Positions 8,720 to 17,952 of a stretch of 64,000 nucleotides of DNA are shown piece by piece (within the stretch, counting starts at the first letter, position 1; every line of letters starts with the position of its first letter). The notes under the pieces were generated by a model that saw nothing but the letters and a program-made list of their open reading frames with translations, was not told where the DNA came from and made no database searches. The DNA comes from CAYRTV01 sp964505785 (lineage in GTDB: Bacteria; Acidobacteriota; Aminicenantia; Aminicenantales; Aminicenantaceae), in NCBI GenBank assembly GCA_964505785.1, contig CAZDJZ010000002.1:62001-126000 (forward strand). Direction: 5' to 3'. Position numbers and translations under genes: made by a program.

Positions 8720-11107
8720 ATGAAGGTGAAGGCTAAAAGAGAAGAATCCGACCGGAAAATCAGCTTCGGTTGGATTGGCGTTCCCGGAGTTTACCTTCTT
8801 ATGTTTCTTTTAGTATTTAGCCCCCGTGTTTTTTCTGATTCAATGAAGCCCCCGGAATTTTCAGTGAAAAATTTAAATTTTCTTGAACAAACCACTCAGG
8901 TGATTGATCCGGACAGCGGTGCCGTACTCTATATAAAGCAGAATCAGAGAATTGGCGCCTGGACTCTTATGGCCGTCATTCAGAGCGAGGAGTCTCCGGC
9001 GGCTGTTTTTGAAAATCTCGAAGACCGGACTGGCGGAATTGTTTATATGACCGAGACAGGGATTATTCTGAACCTGGACAAAAGCCTTGAGCCGACTTCA
9101 GCAGCTGAAGACACCCTGTATCGAGGAAGGACCCTGGAAGAAACAGCCAATCGAAAACAGGATTATTTAGCAAAGGAAATTCTGGAGGGGAAGGGAGACC
9201 CAGATTACAGAGAAGTTGCTGCTTGTCTCCCCCCCCTGCGTGCACCTACTTTTGTAGGAACCAAGCATTCTATCGATAAACCCACATATGATTATGGGGG
9301 ATTCAGTGATGAAATTTATGTTGATGCCGGAAAGGTAGAAACGGAGATACAATCAGCCCGCGACCGCGGAGATGTCTGGGAGGGATTGATCGGAGGATGG
9401 CTGCCTGCGGTCCGGTTCCTGTTTCCCACAGGAGAAAACAGATATTGGGAAGAAGTGATCTTTGCTGAAGATAATCCATCTCAGTTTTGGACCCAGCCGG
9501 TTTGGTACCGGGTTCTTTTGGTGGAAAACGGCCAGCTTAAAAAGCATCATTATTTTTATCATCATCTGCCGTTTCCACCTCGAACAGAGCCGGAAGCCCG
9601 AGGTTTTTTTCAGGACCTTTACCAATTAAACACAGTGTGGAAAGAAAACCTCAACCCACAGATGACTATTGAAGTGCCGGACGAAACCCTGGAAAACTTT
9701 TGCCGTCATGCTTTCGCACGGGAAATAATAACCCGCGTGGGCGATCACCCCAAATACGGATATCCTCCCCTTGGTGGAATCGATGTTTTTGGTGGATATG
9801 GCTACAGCAATGTTGATACTTTTCAAGACGTATTCAACAGCAGCGTCATGACTTTTCTTGACTGGGGAATGCCGGATATTGCAGGCCGTTATATTGATGA
9901 CTATTTCATCCATTCAGTTAGAGAAGACGGATCCATCGACACTAGAGGTCCGGAAATAGGCCAGTATGGCCGCATGTTGACAGCCTTGGCCATGTATTAC
10001 CGGTATACGAAAGATGACAAGTTAATTTTCAAGCACCTGGGAAAGATAGAAGCCATCACTCGGCTCTTCTTCGATTTGCGAAAAGAAAGCAAGCAGGTTC
10101 CACGGGAGGATGAATCTTATGGAATCATTCAGGGATGGTCCGAACATGATTCCGCCCTGAAGGTTCATCCCTTCAAACTGATGCTGCCTCATTTTTCCAA
10201 TAATGCCGAGGCAGCCCGTGGATTCAAAGATCTTGGTTTCGCATGGATTGAGCTTGGGAAAAATCACCGTGATTCTGCAATGGAAAAAAGGGGAGAACTG
10301 CTTATTCAGGAATCTGAAGAAATGAAAATAGATTTATATAAGGCTCTGGAAAAAGCTATTGATTACAACCAAAATCCTCCCTATATGCCTGCAGTGGCAC
10401 ATGATACACCTACCTGGGGAAAGGGTAGAGTGTATACTGAACTGATGCATTCCGGTATTCTTACAAAAGAACATATTGATATCATTAAAAATTATCATTC
10501 TGAAAACGGTCACCAAATTCTTGGTCTTTCCGGAAGCGGGATGTCCATAAGCGGGTTTCGGGCTTTTGGTCCTGCTTATGCATTAATCCAGTTCGATTGG
10601 ATTCGTGAGTTCCTGCTTCTCTTCTATGCACAAAGAGCCCACTTATATACCCGCGGAACCTGGACTGCGGTTGAAGGCGCTAATATCGATGGCACTCAGC
10701 GTGGACCTTATTGCACTCCAACCCAGCTTACGATTCCCGCTTTTACCAAATGGATGCTGGTGTTTGAAGATCCTGATGATGATGAAGTTTGGCTGGCAAA
10801 GTCCACACCAAGAAATTGGCTGGCGGATGGAGAATGCATTAAAGTTGATGGAGCTCCGACCCGCTTCGGCCGGATTGCATACGAAATCAAATCGGAACTA
10901 AATCAAAATAAGATTTCAGGCATTGTGAAAGTTCCTGATGGGAGGCTTGATGCGGCCGTTTATCTTCGGCTGCGTGTTCCAGGACAGCGACCAATAAAAG
11001 ACGTGCTAGTCAATCAAAAAAAGTGGAATAATTATGACCCCGAAAAAGAACTCATTATTATTCCCAAAGGACTGGAAGGTTCTTTTGAATTTTCAGTTCG
11101 ATATTAG
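8720..11107 (+). CDS. Secreted six-hairpin-like putative glycosidase, unassigned
   Basis: About 795 aa. A charged N-terminus (MKVKAKREESDRK) precedes a hydrophobic export segment (VYLLMFLLVFSPRVFS). A beta-rich region follows to about residue 320, then a helical domain with Trp/Tyr/Gly-rich loops (YGYPPLGGIDVFGGYGYSN, SGSGMSISGFRAFG, TRGTWTAVEGANI), and a beta-sandwich tail from about residue 700. The architecture matches many (alpha/alpha)6 glycoside hydrolases and lyases, but I cannot place it in a family. I chose the ATG at 8720, with GGAG six bases upstream; a TTG at 8708 would overlap that site. Fifth gene of the operon. Confidence 0.7.
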   Translation: MKVKAKREESDRKISFGWIGVPGVYLLMFLLVFSPRVFSDSMKPPEFSVKNLNFLEQTTQVIDPDSGAVLYIKQNQRIGAWTLMAVIQSEESPAAVFENLEDRTGGIVYMTETGIILNLDKSLEPTSAAEDTLYRGRTLEETANRKQDYLAKEILEGKGDPDYREVAACLPPLRAPTFVGTKHSIDKPTYDYGGFSDEIYVDAGKVETEIQSARDRGDVWEGLIGGWLPAVRFLFPTGENRYWEEVIFAEDNPSQFWTQPVWYRVLLVENGQLKKHHYFYHHLPFPPRTEPEARGFFQDLYQLNTVWKENLNPQMTIEVPDETLENFCRHAFAREIITRVGDHPKYGYPPLGGIDVFGGYGYSNVDTFQDVFNSSVMTFLDWGMPDIAGRYIDDYFIHSVREDGSIDTRGPEIGQYGRMLTALAMYYRYTKDDKLIFKHLGKIEAITRLFFDLRKESKQVPREDESYGIIQGWSEHDSALKVHPFKLMLPHFSNNAEAARGFKDLGFAWIELGKNHRDSAMEKRGELLIQESEEMKIDLYKALEKAIDYNQNPPYMPAVAHDTPTWGKGRVYTELMHSGILTKEHIDIIKNYHSENGHQILGLSGSGMSISGFRAFGPAYALIQFDWIREFLLLFYAQRAHLYTRGTWTAVEGANIDGTQRGPYCTPTQLTIPAFTKWMLVFEDPDDDEVWLAKSTPRNWLADGECIKVDGAPTRFGRIAYEIKSELNQNKISGIVKVPDGRLDAAVYLRLRVPGQRPIKDVLVNQKKWNNYDPEKELIIIPKGLEGSFEFSVRY

Positions 11108-11139
11108 AAGAAGACAATTCCAAAGGAGGCACAAATAAA

Positions 11140-13110
11140 ATGAATGACTTAAAGGATCCCGGTTTTAATACCGGAGTATCCTCTAAATGGGAAAAAAATG
11201 GAGCAGTGAAACGGTCTGCAAGATATCTTTCACTGCAAAAAAATTTAGCTCGTGGCTGGAATACATGGAATACAAGGTCCCTTTTGTCACATGTGTTTTT
11301 ACCCGATGGCTTTGCCATAAATTTGGGTATAAAAGAATTTAAGCAGGGGGGCCATCTTAAAGAAGTCTTGATGGGCCGCCGCAACCAGGAAAAAATTGCC
11401 GCCGGACCGCATGCATTTGACGGCAGCTATACCGAGCTTGATTTAAGCTGGAGAGACATTGATGTTAAAGTCCAGACAGCTGCTGAAGGAGATGAACTTG
11501 TAATCCTGGTAACTCCGTCACACCGGCAAATAAAGACACCGCTGCTGGTGGCTGAAAGCGGATTTTTGTGGAATCGAAAAGGAGAATTATCAGCGGGTGA
11601 TGATGTTCTGATTGGGCGAACACGCACAGGCCGATCAATTCATGTCTACGGGTCCAAATCAAGCACTCCGGAGCCGTATATCACAGCTCAAACCCCATAC
11701 CTTGCATTTTCCATGGATGGTCCCATCGGGATTTCAACCGGGAAAAAGCGCAGCCTGAAGGAAATCAAATCGCTAATATTTAAAAAGAAAAATATACTTT
11801 TAGAAAGCCATACAGCCCTTTTTGGTGAGGATGCCGAGATATACAGGGCAATTCAAGCCGGGCTGGCATGGAATACCATCTATGATCCCATGAAAAACCG
11901 GGTTATTACTCCAGTCAGCCGGCTGTGGAATTTAGGCTGGGATGAACCGACCGTGGGAGACCAAAGCTCGGTCGGCGATCCTGTTCAGTACTTAGGCTAT
12001 GTTCTTTTCTGCTGGGACACCTATTTTGCCGGATATCTGCATTCTCTCGAGCATAAGGAGCTGGCGTATGCCAATGCCGTGGAAATCACCAAAGAATTGA
12101 CCCCCGAAGGATTTGTTCCCATGTGGTACCGCTCTTTGGGTATCCGCACCCAGGACCGGTCACAACCTCCGCTGGGGTCGATGATTATACGCGAACTCTA
12201 CCGGCGATTCGGAGATAAGTGGCTGCTGGAAGAAGTCTATGAAGATTTGATGAAATGGAACCGCTGGTGGCCTGAAAATAGATTGAATCAAGGATTTTTA
12301 TCCTGGGGGTCTGATCCTTATGAGCCCGTGACAGGATTTGATTGGGAAATTAAAGGGGTCGGAAACCTTTACGGAGCGGTTTTGGAATCCGGAATGGATA
12401 ACCTGCCCCTCTATGATGATGCTGTATACAACGAAAAAACCCACCTTATGGAAATGGCCGATACGGCACTGCTTTCCTTTTATATCCGTGACTGTGAATC
12501 CTTAGCGGAAATTGCGGGAATTTTGGGAAAAGAAGAAGAGGAGCAGGAACTCAACCGGCGCGCAGATCAATTTCGACAAAAGCTAATGGATCTTTGGCAT
12601 GATGAAGAAGGAATTTTTCTAAACCGGAGACTTGATAACCAAGAGTGGGTGCACCGTCTTTCGCCGACTCTCTTTTATCCATTGCTCGCCGGGGCCGCCA
12701 CCCGGGTTCAGGCGGAACGGATGATTAAGGATCACTATTTCAATGACAGGGAATTTGCAGGAGAGTGGGTTATGCCGGCTGTATCCCGTGATGACGCCGC
12801 CTTCCATGATAATGTATATTGGAGAGGACGGATATGGCCGCCGATGAATTTTCTCGTTTATATAGGACTGCGCCGATACGGACTGTCCAAAGCACAGGCT
12901 GATATGGCTGAAAAATCAAAAAATCTTCTGATGAAGGCATGGAAGGAAAAACAGCTGATCCCGGAAAATTATAATGCGGAGACAGGAGAAGGTTTGGATG
13001 TCAGCAGCAGCGACAGTTTTTATCACTGGGGCGGTTTACTTGGTTTGATTTTTCTGATTGAAAAGGGACTGGTTCCCGGACCTGAACAACCACTGCCAAA
13101 CACTAAATAG
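11140..13110 (+). CDS. Cytoplasmic glycoside hydrolase, GH63/MGH1-like
   Basis: The 656-aa product has no signal peptide, unlike its operon neighbours, so it should act in the cytoplasm on imported oligosaccharides. The C-terminal two-thirds is an (alpha/alpha)6 barrel with hallmarks of the GH63/GH37/mannosylglycerate-hydrolase group: FCWDTYFAGY, ESGMDN (Asp420, probable general acid), YWRGRIWPPMNFLVY, and NYNAETGEG (Glu614, probable base). Residues 1-220 form a beta-rich N-terminal domain, as in GH63 enzymes. A strong AAAGGAGG site precedes the ATG. The family includes alpha-glucosidases and mannosylglycerate or glucosylglycerate hydrolases, so an alpha-glycosidic substrate is likely, but the sugar cannot be read from sequence. 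Confidence 0.8.
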   Translation: MNDLKDPGFNTGVSSKWEKNGAVKRSARYLSLQKNLARGWNTWNTRSLLSHVFLPDGFAINLGIKEFKQGGHLKEVLMGRRNQEKIAAGPHAFDGSYTELDLSWRDIDVKVQTAAEGDELVILVTPSHRQIKTPLLVAESGFLWNRKGELSAGDDVLIGRTRTGRSIHVYGSKSSTPEPYITAQTPYLAFSMDGPIGISTGKKRSLKEIKSLIFKKKNILLESHTALFGEDAEIYRAIQAGLAWNTIYDPMKNRVITPVSRLWNLGWDEPTVGDQSSVGDPVQYLGYVLFCWDTYFAGYLHSLEHKELAYANAVEITKELTPEGFVPMWYRSLGIRTQDRSQPPLGSMIIRELYRRFGDKWLLEEVYEDLMKWNRWWPENRLNQGFLSWGSDPYEPVTGFDWEIKGVGNLYGAVLESGMDNLPLYDDAVYNEKTHLMEMADTALLSFYIRDCESLAEIAGILGKEEEEQELNRRADQFRQKLMDLWHDEEGIFLNRRLDNQEWVHRLSPTLFYPLLAGAATRVQAERMIKDHYFNDREFAGEWVMPAVSRDDAAFHDNVYWRGRIWPPMNFLVYIGLRRYGLSKAQADMAEKSKNLLMKAWKEKQLIPENYNAETGEGLDVSSSDSFYHWGGLLGLIFLIEKGLVPGPEQPLPNTK

Positions 13111-13137
13111 GAATGAACAAGGATAGGAGAAGATTAA

Positions 13138-14445
13138 ATGGAAGAAAGAGAAAATTGGGGTTCGCGAATAGGATTCATACTCGCTTCGATTGGATACGCC
13201 GTTGGAATGGGAAACCTGTGGCGGTTTCCGGCTATGGTCGGACAGTATGGCGGCGGGATTTTCCTGCTTTTTTATCTTTTGGTTGTTTTTTTAATAGGCA
13301 TCCCTATGCTGTCTATCGAAATTTCTCTCGGCAAATCAACCCGCAAAGATCCCGTCGGTGCATATAAAACCCTCAAACCGGGAACTCCCTGGTACTTGAA
13401 TGGATATGTCAACGTCCTGACCAACCTTGTGATTACCGGATACACTGCGCCTGTGGCCGGATGGATTGCCGCTTATTTTTTCAAATCTTTATCCGGAACG
13501 TTCAGCGGGAAGTCGCCGGTTGAGATTGAAGCCTATTACCACAGTTTCACGTCCAATCCGATTGAAGTCATTCTTTGGACCTTGATTTTGATATCGGGTT
13601 TAGTATTCGTGCTTCATCGAGGGGTTAAAAAGGGGGTAGAAAAAGTAAACAAGATTTTGATGCCGGGTTTGCTGGTTGTCTTATTAGCCTTAATAATAAG
13701 AGGGCTTTTTCTTCCCAGAGCGGTTGAGGGAATTGCGTTTTACTTTAAACCGGACATCTCAAAATTCACCGTTGAAGCAGCGCTGGCAGCCGTGGGACAG
13801 GCTTTCTTTTCTATGGGAATTGCCCTGTCTGCTGCACATATATTCGGAAGTTATATGAGAAAACAGGATAAAATTATCCCGAATGCTGTCATTATCGGGG
13901 TATCTGATTTAACCGTGGCTGTTTTGGCCGGGCTCATGATTTTTCCTATTGTGGCAGCATTCGGACTGAATCCCGAAACAGGATTCGGCCTGACTTTTAT
14001 CACCATGCCCAATATTTTCAATCAGATGCCGATGGGGCAGCTTTTTGCCGGACTTTTTTTCCTGCTTTTCTTTATGGCGGCTTTTACATCATTTTTGGGC
14101 GGTACGGAAGCCATTGTCGCTCACTTACGGGACAAATGGGGCATACCGCGGAAGACCGGAATTTTTGTTATGGCCGGATTAGTGTTGTCCATTGCAACTT
14201 TTTCTATTATTTCAACCAAAATATTTGAGAAAATCGATTTTCTTTGCACGAATATATTCTTGATACTAGGTGCTTTGGTGATGACGGTTTTTGTGGGGCG
14301 TGTCTGGCCGATCAGTAAATTTTTTGAAGCTGCGGAAATTCGATCCAAGCCCATGCAGGTATTCTGGATGATCCTTATCCGCTATTTTATTCCGGTCATG
14401 CTGATTGTTATCTGGTTAAGTCAATTGGGCATTATTAAAAAGTGA
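13138..14445 (+). CDS. Neurotransmitter:sodium symporter (NSS) family transporter
   Basis: This 435-aa polytopic membrane protein belongs to the NSS/SNF family (LeuT fold). The family signature in TM1 is clear: GYAVGMGNLWRFP. The positions equivalent to the LeuT sodium ligands G20, A22, V23 and N27 are kept (Gly19, Ala21, Val22, Asn26), whereas LeuT N21 is Tyr20. TM8 keeps the A-x2-TS pattern (AAFTS). About 11 membrane segments fit the length, as in many bacterial members. AGGAGA lies about 7 bases before the ATG. Known members carry amino acids and amines with Na+, not sugars, so its place as last gene of a glycosidase operon is unusual and suggests an amino-sugar, glycopeptide or amino-acid-linked product. 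Confidence 0.9.
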   Translation: MEERENWGSRIGFILASIGYAVGMGNLWRFPAMVGQYGGGIFLLFYLLVVFLIGIPMLSIEISLGKSTRKDPVGAYKTLKPGTPWYLNGYVNVLTNLVITGYTAPVAGWIAAYFFKSLSGTFSGKSPVEIEAYYHSFTSNPIEVILWTLILISGLVFVLHRGVKKGVEKVNKILMPGLLVVLLALIIRGLFLPRAVEGIAFYFKPDISKFTVEAALAAVGQAFFSMGIALSAAHIFGSYMRKQDKIIPNAVIIGVSDLTVAVLAGLMIFPIVAAFGLNPETGFGLTFITMPNIFNQMPMGQLFAGLFFLLFFMAAFTSFLGGTEAIVAHLRDKWGIPRKTGIFVMAGLVLSIATFSIISTKIFEKIDFLCTNIFLILGALVMTVFVGRVWPISKFFEAAEIRSKPMQVFWMILIRYFIPVMLIVIWLSQLGIIKK

Positions 14446-14535
14446 AGACTGTGTCACTTTGTACACAAAACTGCTGATCCCGGTTATGGAGCATGGGAAA
14501 AAATGATTCCAGACGGTGGCCACTAAACCGGCAGT

Positions 14536-15900
14536 TTATCTTTTCTTCTCAATTGCTTTGACTGAATCGATAAAAATATCCGTGCCTTTTTCAGCGAGTT
14601 CTTCAGTCAAAACCAAGGGAGGGAGAAAACGGGCGACATTGTCATAATGTCCGCCTATTTCAATCAGCAGCCCGCGTTGGTGGCACAGCTTCCTGATTTG
14701 TTTAGCCAGCTCCGGAGCCGGTTCTTTGGTCTCCTTATCTTTGACCAATTCAACCCCCAGCATCAGTCCTTTGCCCCGCGCTTCACCTACAATTCGGGAA
14801 TCATTTTCAAGCTTCTTTAAACTGTTAAGCATGGATTCTCCGACTGAGGCGGCATGCCGGGCAAGTTTTTTCTCCACCATAAATTTAACGGCTGCAGCTC
14901 CGGCCGCATAAGCGATGACATTACCGCGAAATGTGCCGATATGTTTGGCCGGAGGCCAGGTGTTTAAATCTTCCCGGTATACGATACAGGAAAGCGGAAA
15001 GCCGATGCCGCCCAAGCCTTTGCTCAGGGTGATAATATCAGGTATGATGCCGGAATGTTCAAAAGCAAACATCGTTCCGGTCCGGCAGAGGCCGGCCTGA
15101 ATTTCATCTGCGATCAAAAGAACATCATTTTCGGTGCAGATGTTTCTCAATTCTTTAAGGTATTTATCCGGAGGGACGATTGAACCTCCTTCCCCTTGGA
15201 TGGCCTCGATAATAATAGCAGCTGGTTTGCCGATTCCTGAATGAGGGTCTGTGAATATGTGATCGAGATATTTTGCACATTCTAAATTGCATTTGTCCGG
15301 TTCCTGATTAAAAACACATCTGTAACAGTAGGCATAAGGAATAAAATGGACTTCCGGCAGCATGGGTAGAAAATCTTCTTTAAAAGAAAGACCGCTGCAC
15401 AGCGAAAGGGCGCCCGCGGTCATGCCGTGGTATCCGCCTTCAAACGCGATTAAAGGAACTCGCTTGGTATTGTATTTCGCCAACTTTACTGCCGCTTCCA
15501 CCGCATCGGAGCCGGTAGGCCCGCCGAAAGAAACCCGGCTTAATTCATCCGGCAGAATGGAAAAAAGAATTTCCACTAACTCTTTCCGGCTGGGTGTCGG
15601 TACATCCAGGGCATGAGTGATTCTCCTGAGCTGATTCTCTGCGGCCTTAATCACATCGGGATTGGAATGGCCGACATTCATAACGCCCGCACCCCCGAAA
15701 AAGTCGATATAGATATTGCCGTCGACATCCTCAACGGTTGCGCCTTTGGCGGAGCGAAGCGCCATCGGCATGCCCTTAGGATATGAAACAGCAGAACCCT
15801 CATGTTCTTCTTGATATTTAAGGTGCTCGCGGGATTTTTTCCCAGGTGCAGAAACGCGAATCATAGGGGCTTCTGGAAATGAAAATTGTTTGAAATCCAC
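14536..15900 (-). CDS. Class III pyridoxal-phosphate aminotransferase (diaminobutyrate/GABA type)
   Basis: The 454-aa protein has all class III (ornithine/GABA-type) landmarks: FGGPTGSDAVEAAVK for phosphate binding, GGYHGMT, LIADEIQAG with Asp265 for the pyridine nitrogen, and TLSKGLGG with Lys294 as the Schiff-base lysine. The opening of the large domain resembles diaminobutyrate-2-oxoglutarate transaminases, but the substrate is not certain. Four cysteines at 192, 195, 204 and 208 (CX2CX8CX3C) are spaced like a metal site. It faces the operon tail-to-tail across 90 bases with no clear terminator. The RBS is AAGGAG, about nine bases before the ATG. It could process an amino compound brought in by the NSS transporter, but it is on the opposite strand. 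Confidence 0.88.
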   Translation of the reverse strand: MDFKQFSFPEAPMIRVSAPGKKSREHLKYQEEHEGSAVSYPKGMPMALRSAKGATVEDVDGNIYIDFFGGAGVMNVGHSNPDVIKAAENQLRRITHALDVPTPSRKELVEILFSILPDELSRVSFGGPTGSDAVEAAVKLAKYNTKRVPLIAFEGGYHGMTAGALSLCSGLSFKEDFLPMLPEVHFIPYAYCYRCVFNQEPDKCNLECAKYLDHIFTDPHSGIGKPAAIIIEAIQGEGGSIVPPDKYLKELRNICTENDVLLIADEIQAGLCRTGTMFAFEHSGIIPDIITLSKGLGGIGFPLSCIVYREDLNTWPPAKHIGTFRGNVIAYAAGAAAVKFMVEKKLARHAASVGESMLNSLKKLENDSRIVGEARGKGLMLGVELVKDKETKEPAPELAKQIRKLCHQRGLLIEIGGHYDNVARFLPPLVLTEELAEKGTDIFIDSVKAIEKKR

Positions 15901-16029
15901 TTTTTTCTCCTTAATTCAATTAGCCTGACTATTAGTTCGAAAATTACAGCTCCGCTTTATGAGTATGATATAACCATTAGTTTTAAATTAAAATAGAAAA
16001 TTGTATAAAGATAATGTAATCAAATGTGA

Positions 16030-16461
16030 AAGATATCCATCCTGGCCGCATCCCGGTCAGATCTGCCGTCATTACTCGCCTTGAAATTGCCGGTTACGGA
16101 TTATCGAAGCATGGCCTTAACCCAACTATCCGAAGCCGAGGTAGAGGAGTGGAGGGAAAAGGGCTTCATCGAGATTGAAACAATTAACGATGAAAAACGC
16201 CGGCTGAATTTTTCCTTTTATGAAGATGCGAAAAAAACACACGCCTATGACGCCGCACTGAAAATCAAAATTCCTGTGCTGATTGTTCACGGTGAAGCGG
16301 ATGAGACGGTGCCGATGGAACAGAGCCGGAAGGCGGAAAGACTGATGCCGGATTGCCGGCTGGTAACGCTTCCCGGCTGTGATCATGTCTATTCCAAACC
16401 GGAGCATTTCAAAAGGATGTTAAAGCTCATATCTGGATTTATTGCTCGTAAAATATTATGA
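16030..16461 (+). pseudogene. Remnant of an alpha/beta hydrolase (C-terminal part)
   Basis: From just after a stop at 16027 a frame reads about 143 codons matching only the C-terminal half of an alpha/beta hydrolase. The IPVLIVHGEADETVP strand carries the catalytic Asp, and GCDHVYSKP carries the catalytic His. The N-terminal half with the GxSxG nucleophile is absent, and there is no ATG near the start (the first usable codon is TTG at 16081) and no ribosome binding site. The gene is best read as a 5'-truncated remnant. No second piece is recognisable upstream before the aminotransferase. Confidence 0.65.
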
Positions 16462-16720
16462 ATTAATCATGAAAACAATGATCTCAGAACAATGAAAATG
16501 AATCCACAATCATCCCTAGGATGCGTCAACGGCCGTGGGGTTCTTAGAGTGCTTCGGCTGGTGAGGCGGTATCAATACAAAATAAGAGACAGTTTAAGTT
16601 ACTTTTGATCGCCTAAGGATGACTAAGGGGAGAACGATGCAGCTTGAGATCATTCGCTTTGCTTAGGATGAAAGCGGAGCTGTCATTTTTGAACTCATAG
16701 AAATCGGATCCTAATTGATT
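16462..16720. repeat. Gene-free spacer with degenerate dispersed-repeat sequence
   Basis: No convincing gene. It contains GCCTAAGGATGACTAAG (about 16611-16627), an inverted relative GCTTAGGATGAAAG (about 16660-16673), and GTCATTTTTGAACTCAT near 16682-16698. The same words occur at 20855-20890 (CCTAAGGATGACAACG, CGTTTTTGAG) and 57740-57760 (GTCGTTTTTGAACTAAT). This marks it as a degenerate member of the hairpin repeat family described under findings. Confidence 0.4.
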
Positions 16721-17899
16721 TTACCCGGTTTCTCCGGCGGCGTTGAGTGAAATCTTGGTGAAGATCGGCCCTGCTATCTCAAAAAAAACGGTCGAGGCGG
16801 TGATTATAAAAAAGATCTCCTGTCCTTTGTCGGGGAATGCGGATTTTACAATAAGAGCGAATCCTAATGCCACCCCGGCCTGAGGAAGCAGAGATAATCC
16901 CATCCATTTTTTGACGAAGGGCTCCGCTTTAACTAAAAGCGATCCGATATACGCTCCCCCCAATTTTCCTGCGGTCCGGGTTAAAATGTATATTACTCCG
17001 ATAAATGACATTCCGGACACCATTTCAATTTTTAGATGGGCTCCTGCCAGCACAAAGAAGAGGACATAAAAGGGAGATTCGATTTTTTCAACAGCATGAA
17101 AAAATTTTATATTTTCTTGACTCAAATTTTCCACCGTGATTCCCAATGCCATGCTTGCTAAAAGAACCGAAAATTCGAAATGAATGCACAGGCCGGCATT
17201 AAAAAGAATAATCCCTAATGTATATATCATTAAGTTTTCTGACTTTTCAATGACTTTAGGCAGGTGGCAGAGAATCCAGCCTAGCAAAATACCCAAACCT
17301 GCGGCGCCGAATATTTCAATAAGTGAATGTGTAAGACCGGAAATAATAGGATTAGCCTCGGTATGCGCGCCGGTTATATTTCCAGCGACGGCAAAAACCA
17401 GGGCGAAAACCAAAATGCCGAGGCCGTCATCCAAAGCGACAATCCCTAAAAGTGTGTCCGTGAATTTGCCTTCCGCTTTGAGCTGCTTGGCCACTAGGAT
17501 GGTTGCGGCGGGTGCGGTGGCACAGGCAATAGCGCCGTAAATGACAGCAATGTGAAAGGGTTTGGACATGAGCAGGTAAATAGTAAAGGTAACCAACAGC
17601 AATGTGACAATAACCTGCAGGGCCGCTATGACCATAACATTTTTTCCGATTTCCCGGATCCGTTCCAAGGAGAATTTTCTGCCCAGGTCAAAGGCGATGA
17701 AACTCAAGGCAATGTTGGTGAATAAATCGGATGTGTCCATCAAACCGGGGGAAATGAGATTGGATAGGGAAGGGCCTATGATTATTCCGATTATAATGTA
17801 GGAAGTTATTCTGGGCAGGTTAGTGAATTTTATTATGGCGGCGCCGAAAGAAGCAGCCAGCAGAATGACCCCGATGTCCAAAATGACATTGATGTGCAT
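16721..17899 (-). CDS. CPA2-family cation:proton antiporter
   Basis: The 392-aa integral membrane protein with about 12 hydrophobic segments matches the Na+/H+ exchanger domain of the CPA2 (KefB/NapA-like) family. The half-membrane helix region reads ACATAPAATILVAKQL and is followed by VALDDGLGI, where the acidic pair is the expected ion/proton site. TM1-2 has the usual NLPRITSYIIIGIIIGPS. There is no cytoplasmic RCK/TrkA-N domain, so it is the short form. It should exchange Na+ (or K+) for H+ across the inner membrane. It stands alone on the minus strand, with 53 bases to the gene upstream on that strand (17953-19191). Confidence 0.9.
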   Translation of the reverse strand: MHINVILDIGVILLAASFGAAIIKFTNLPRITSYIIIGIIIGPSLSNLISPGLMDTSDLFTNIALSFIAFDLGRKFSLERIREIGKNVMVIAALQVIVTLLLVTFTIYLLMSKPFHIAVIYGAIACATAPAATILVAKQLKAEGKFTDTLLGIVALDDGLGILVFALVFAVAGNITGAHTEANPIISGLTHSLIEIFGAAGLGILLGWILCHLPKVIEKSENLMIYTLGIILFNAGLCIHFEFSVLLASMALGITVENLSQENIKFFHAVEKIESPFYVLFFVLAGAHLKIEMVSGMSFIGVIYILTRTAGKLGGAYIGSLLVKAEPFVKKWMGLSLLPQAGVALGFALIVKSAFPDKGQEIFFIITASTVFFEIAGPIFTKISLNAAGETG

Positions 17900-17952
17900 A
17901 TGAAAATTTTACCATAGACAAGTGAGGATAAAAAAATCAGAAAAGTAAAGCC

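Noticed and set aside
14446..14535. Possible intrinsic terminator between the operon end and the convergent aminotransferase
   Set aside because: AAACTGC and GCAGTTT words can pair, but the stem is bulged, the loop is about 45 bases and no T-run follows.
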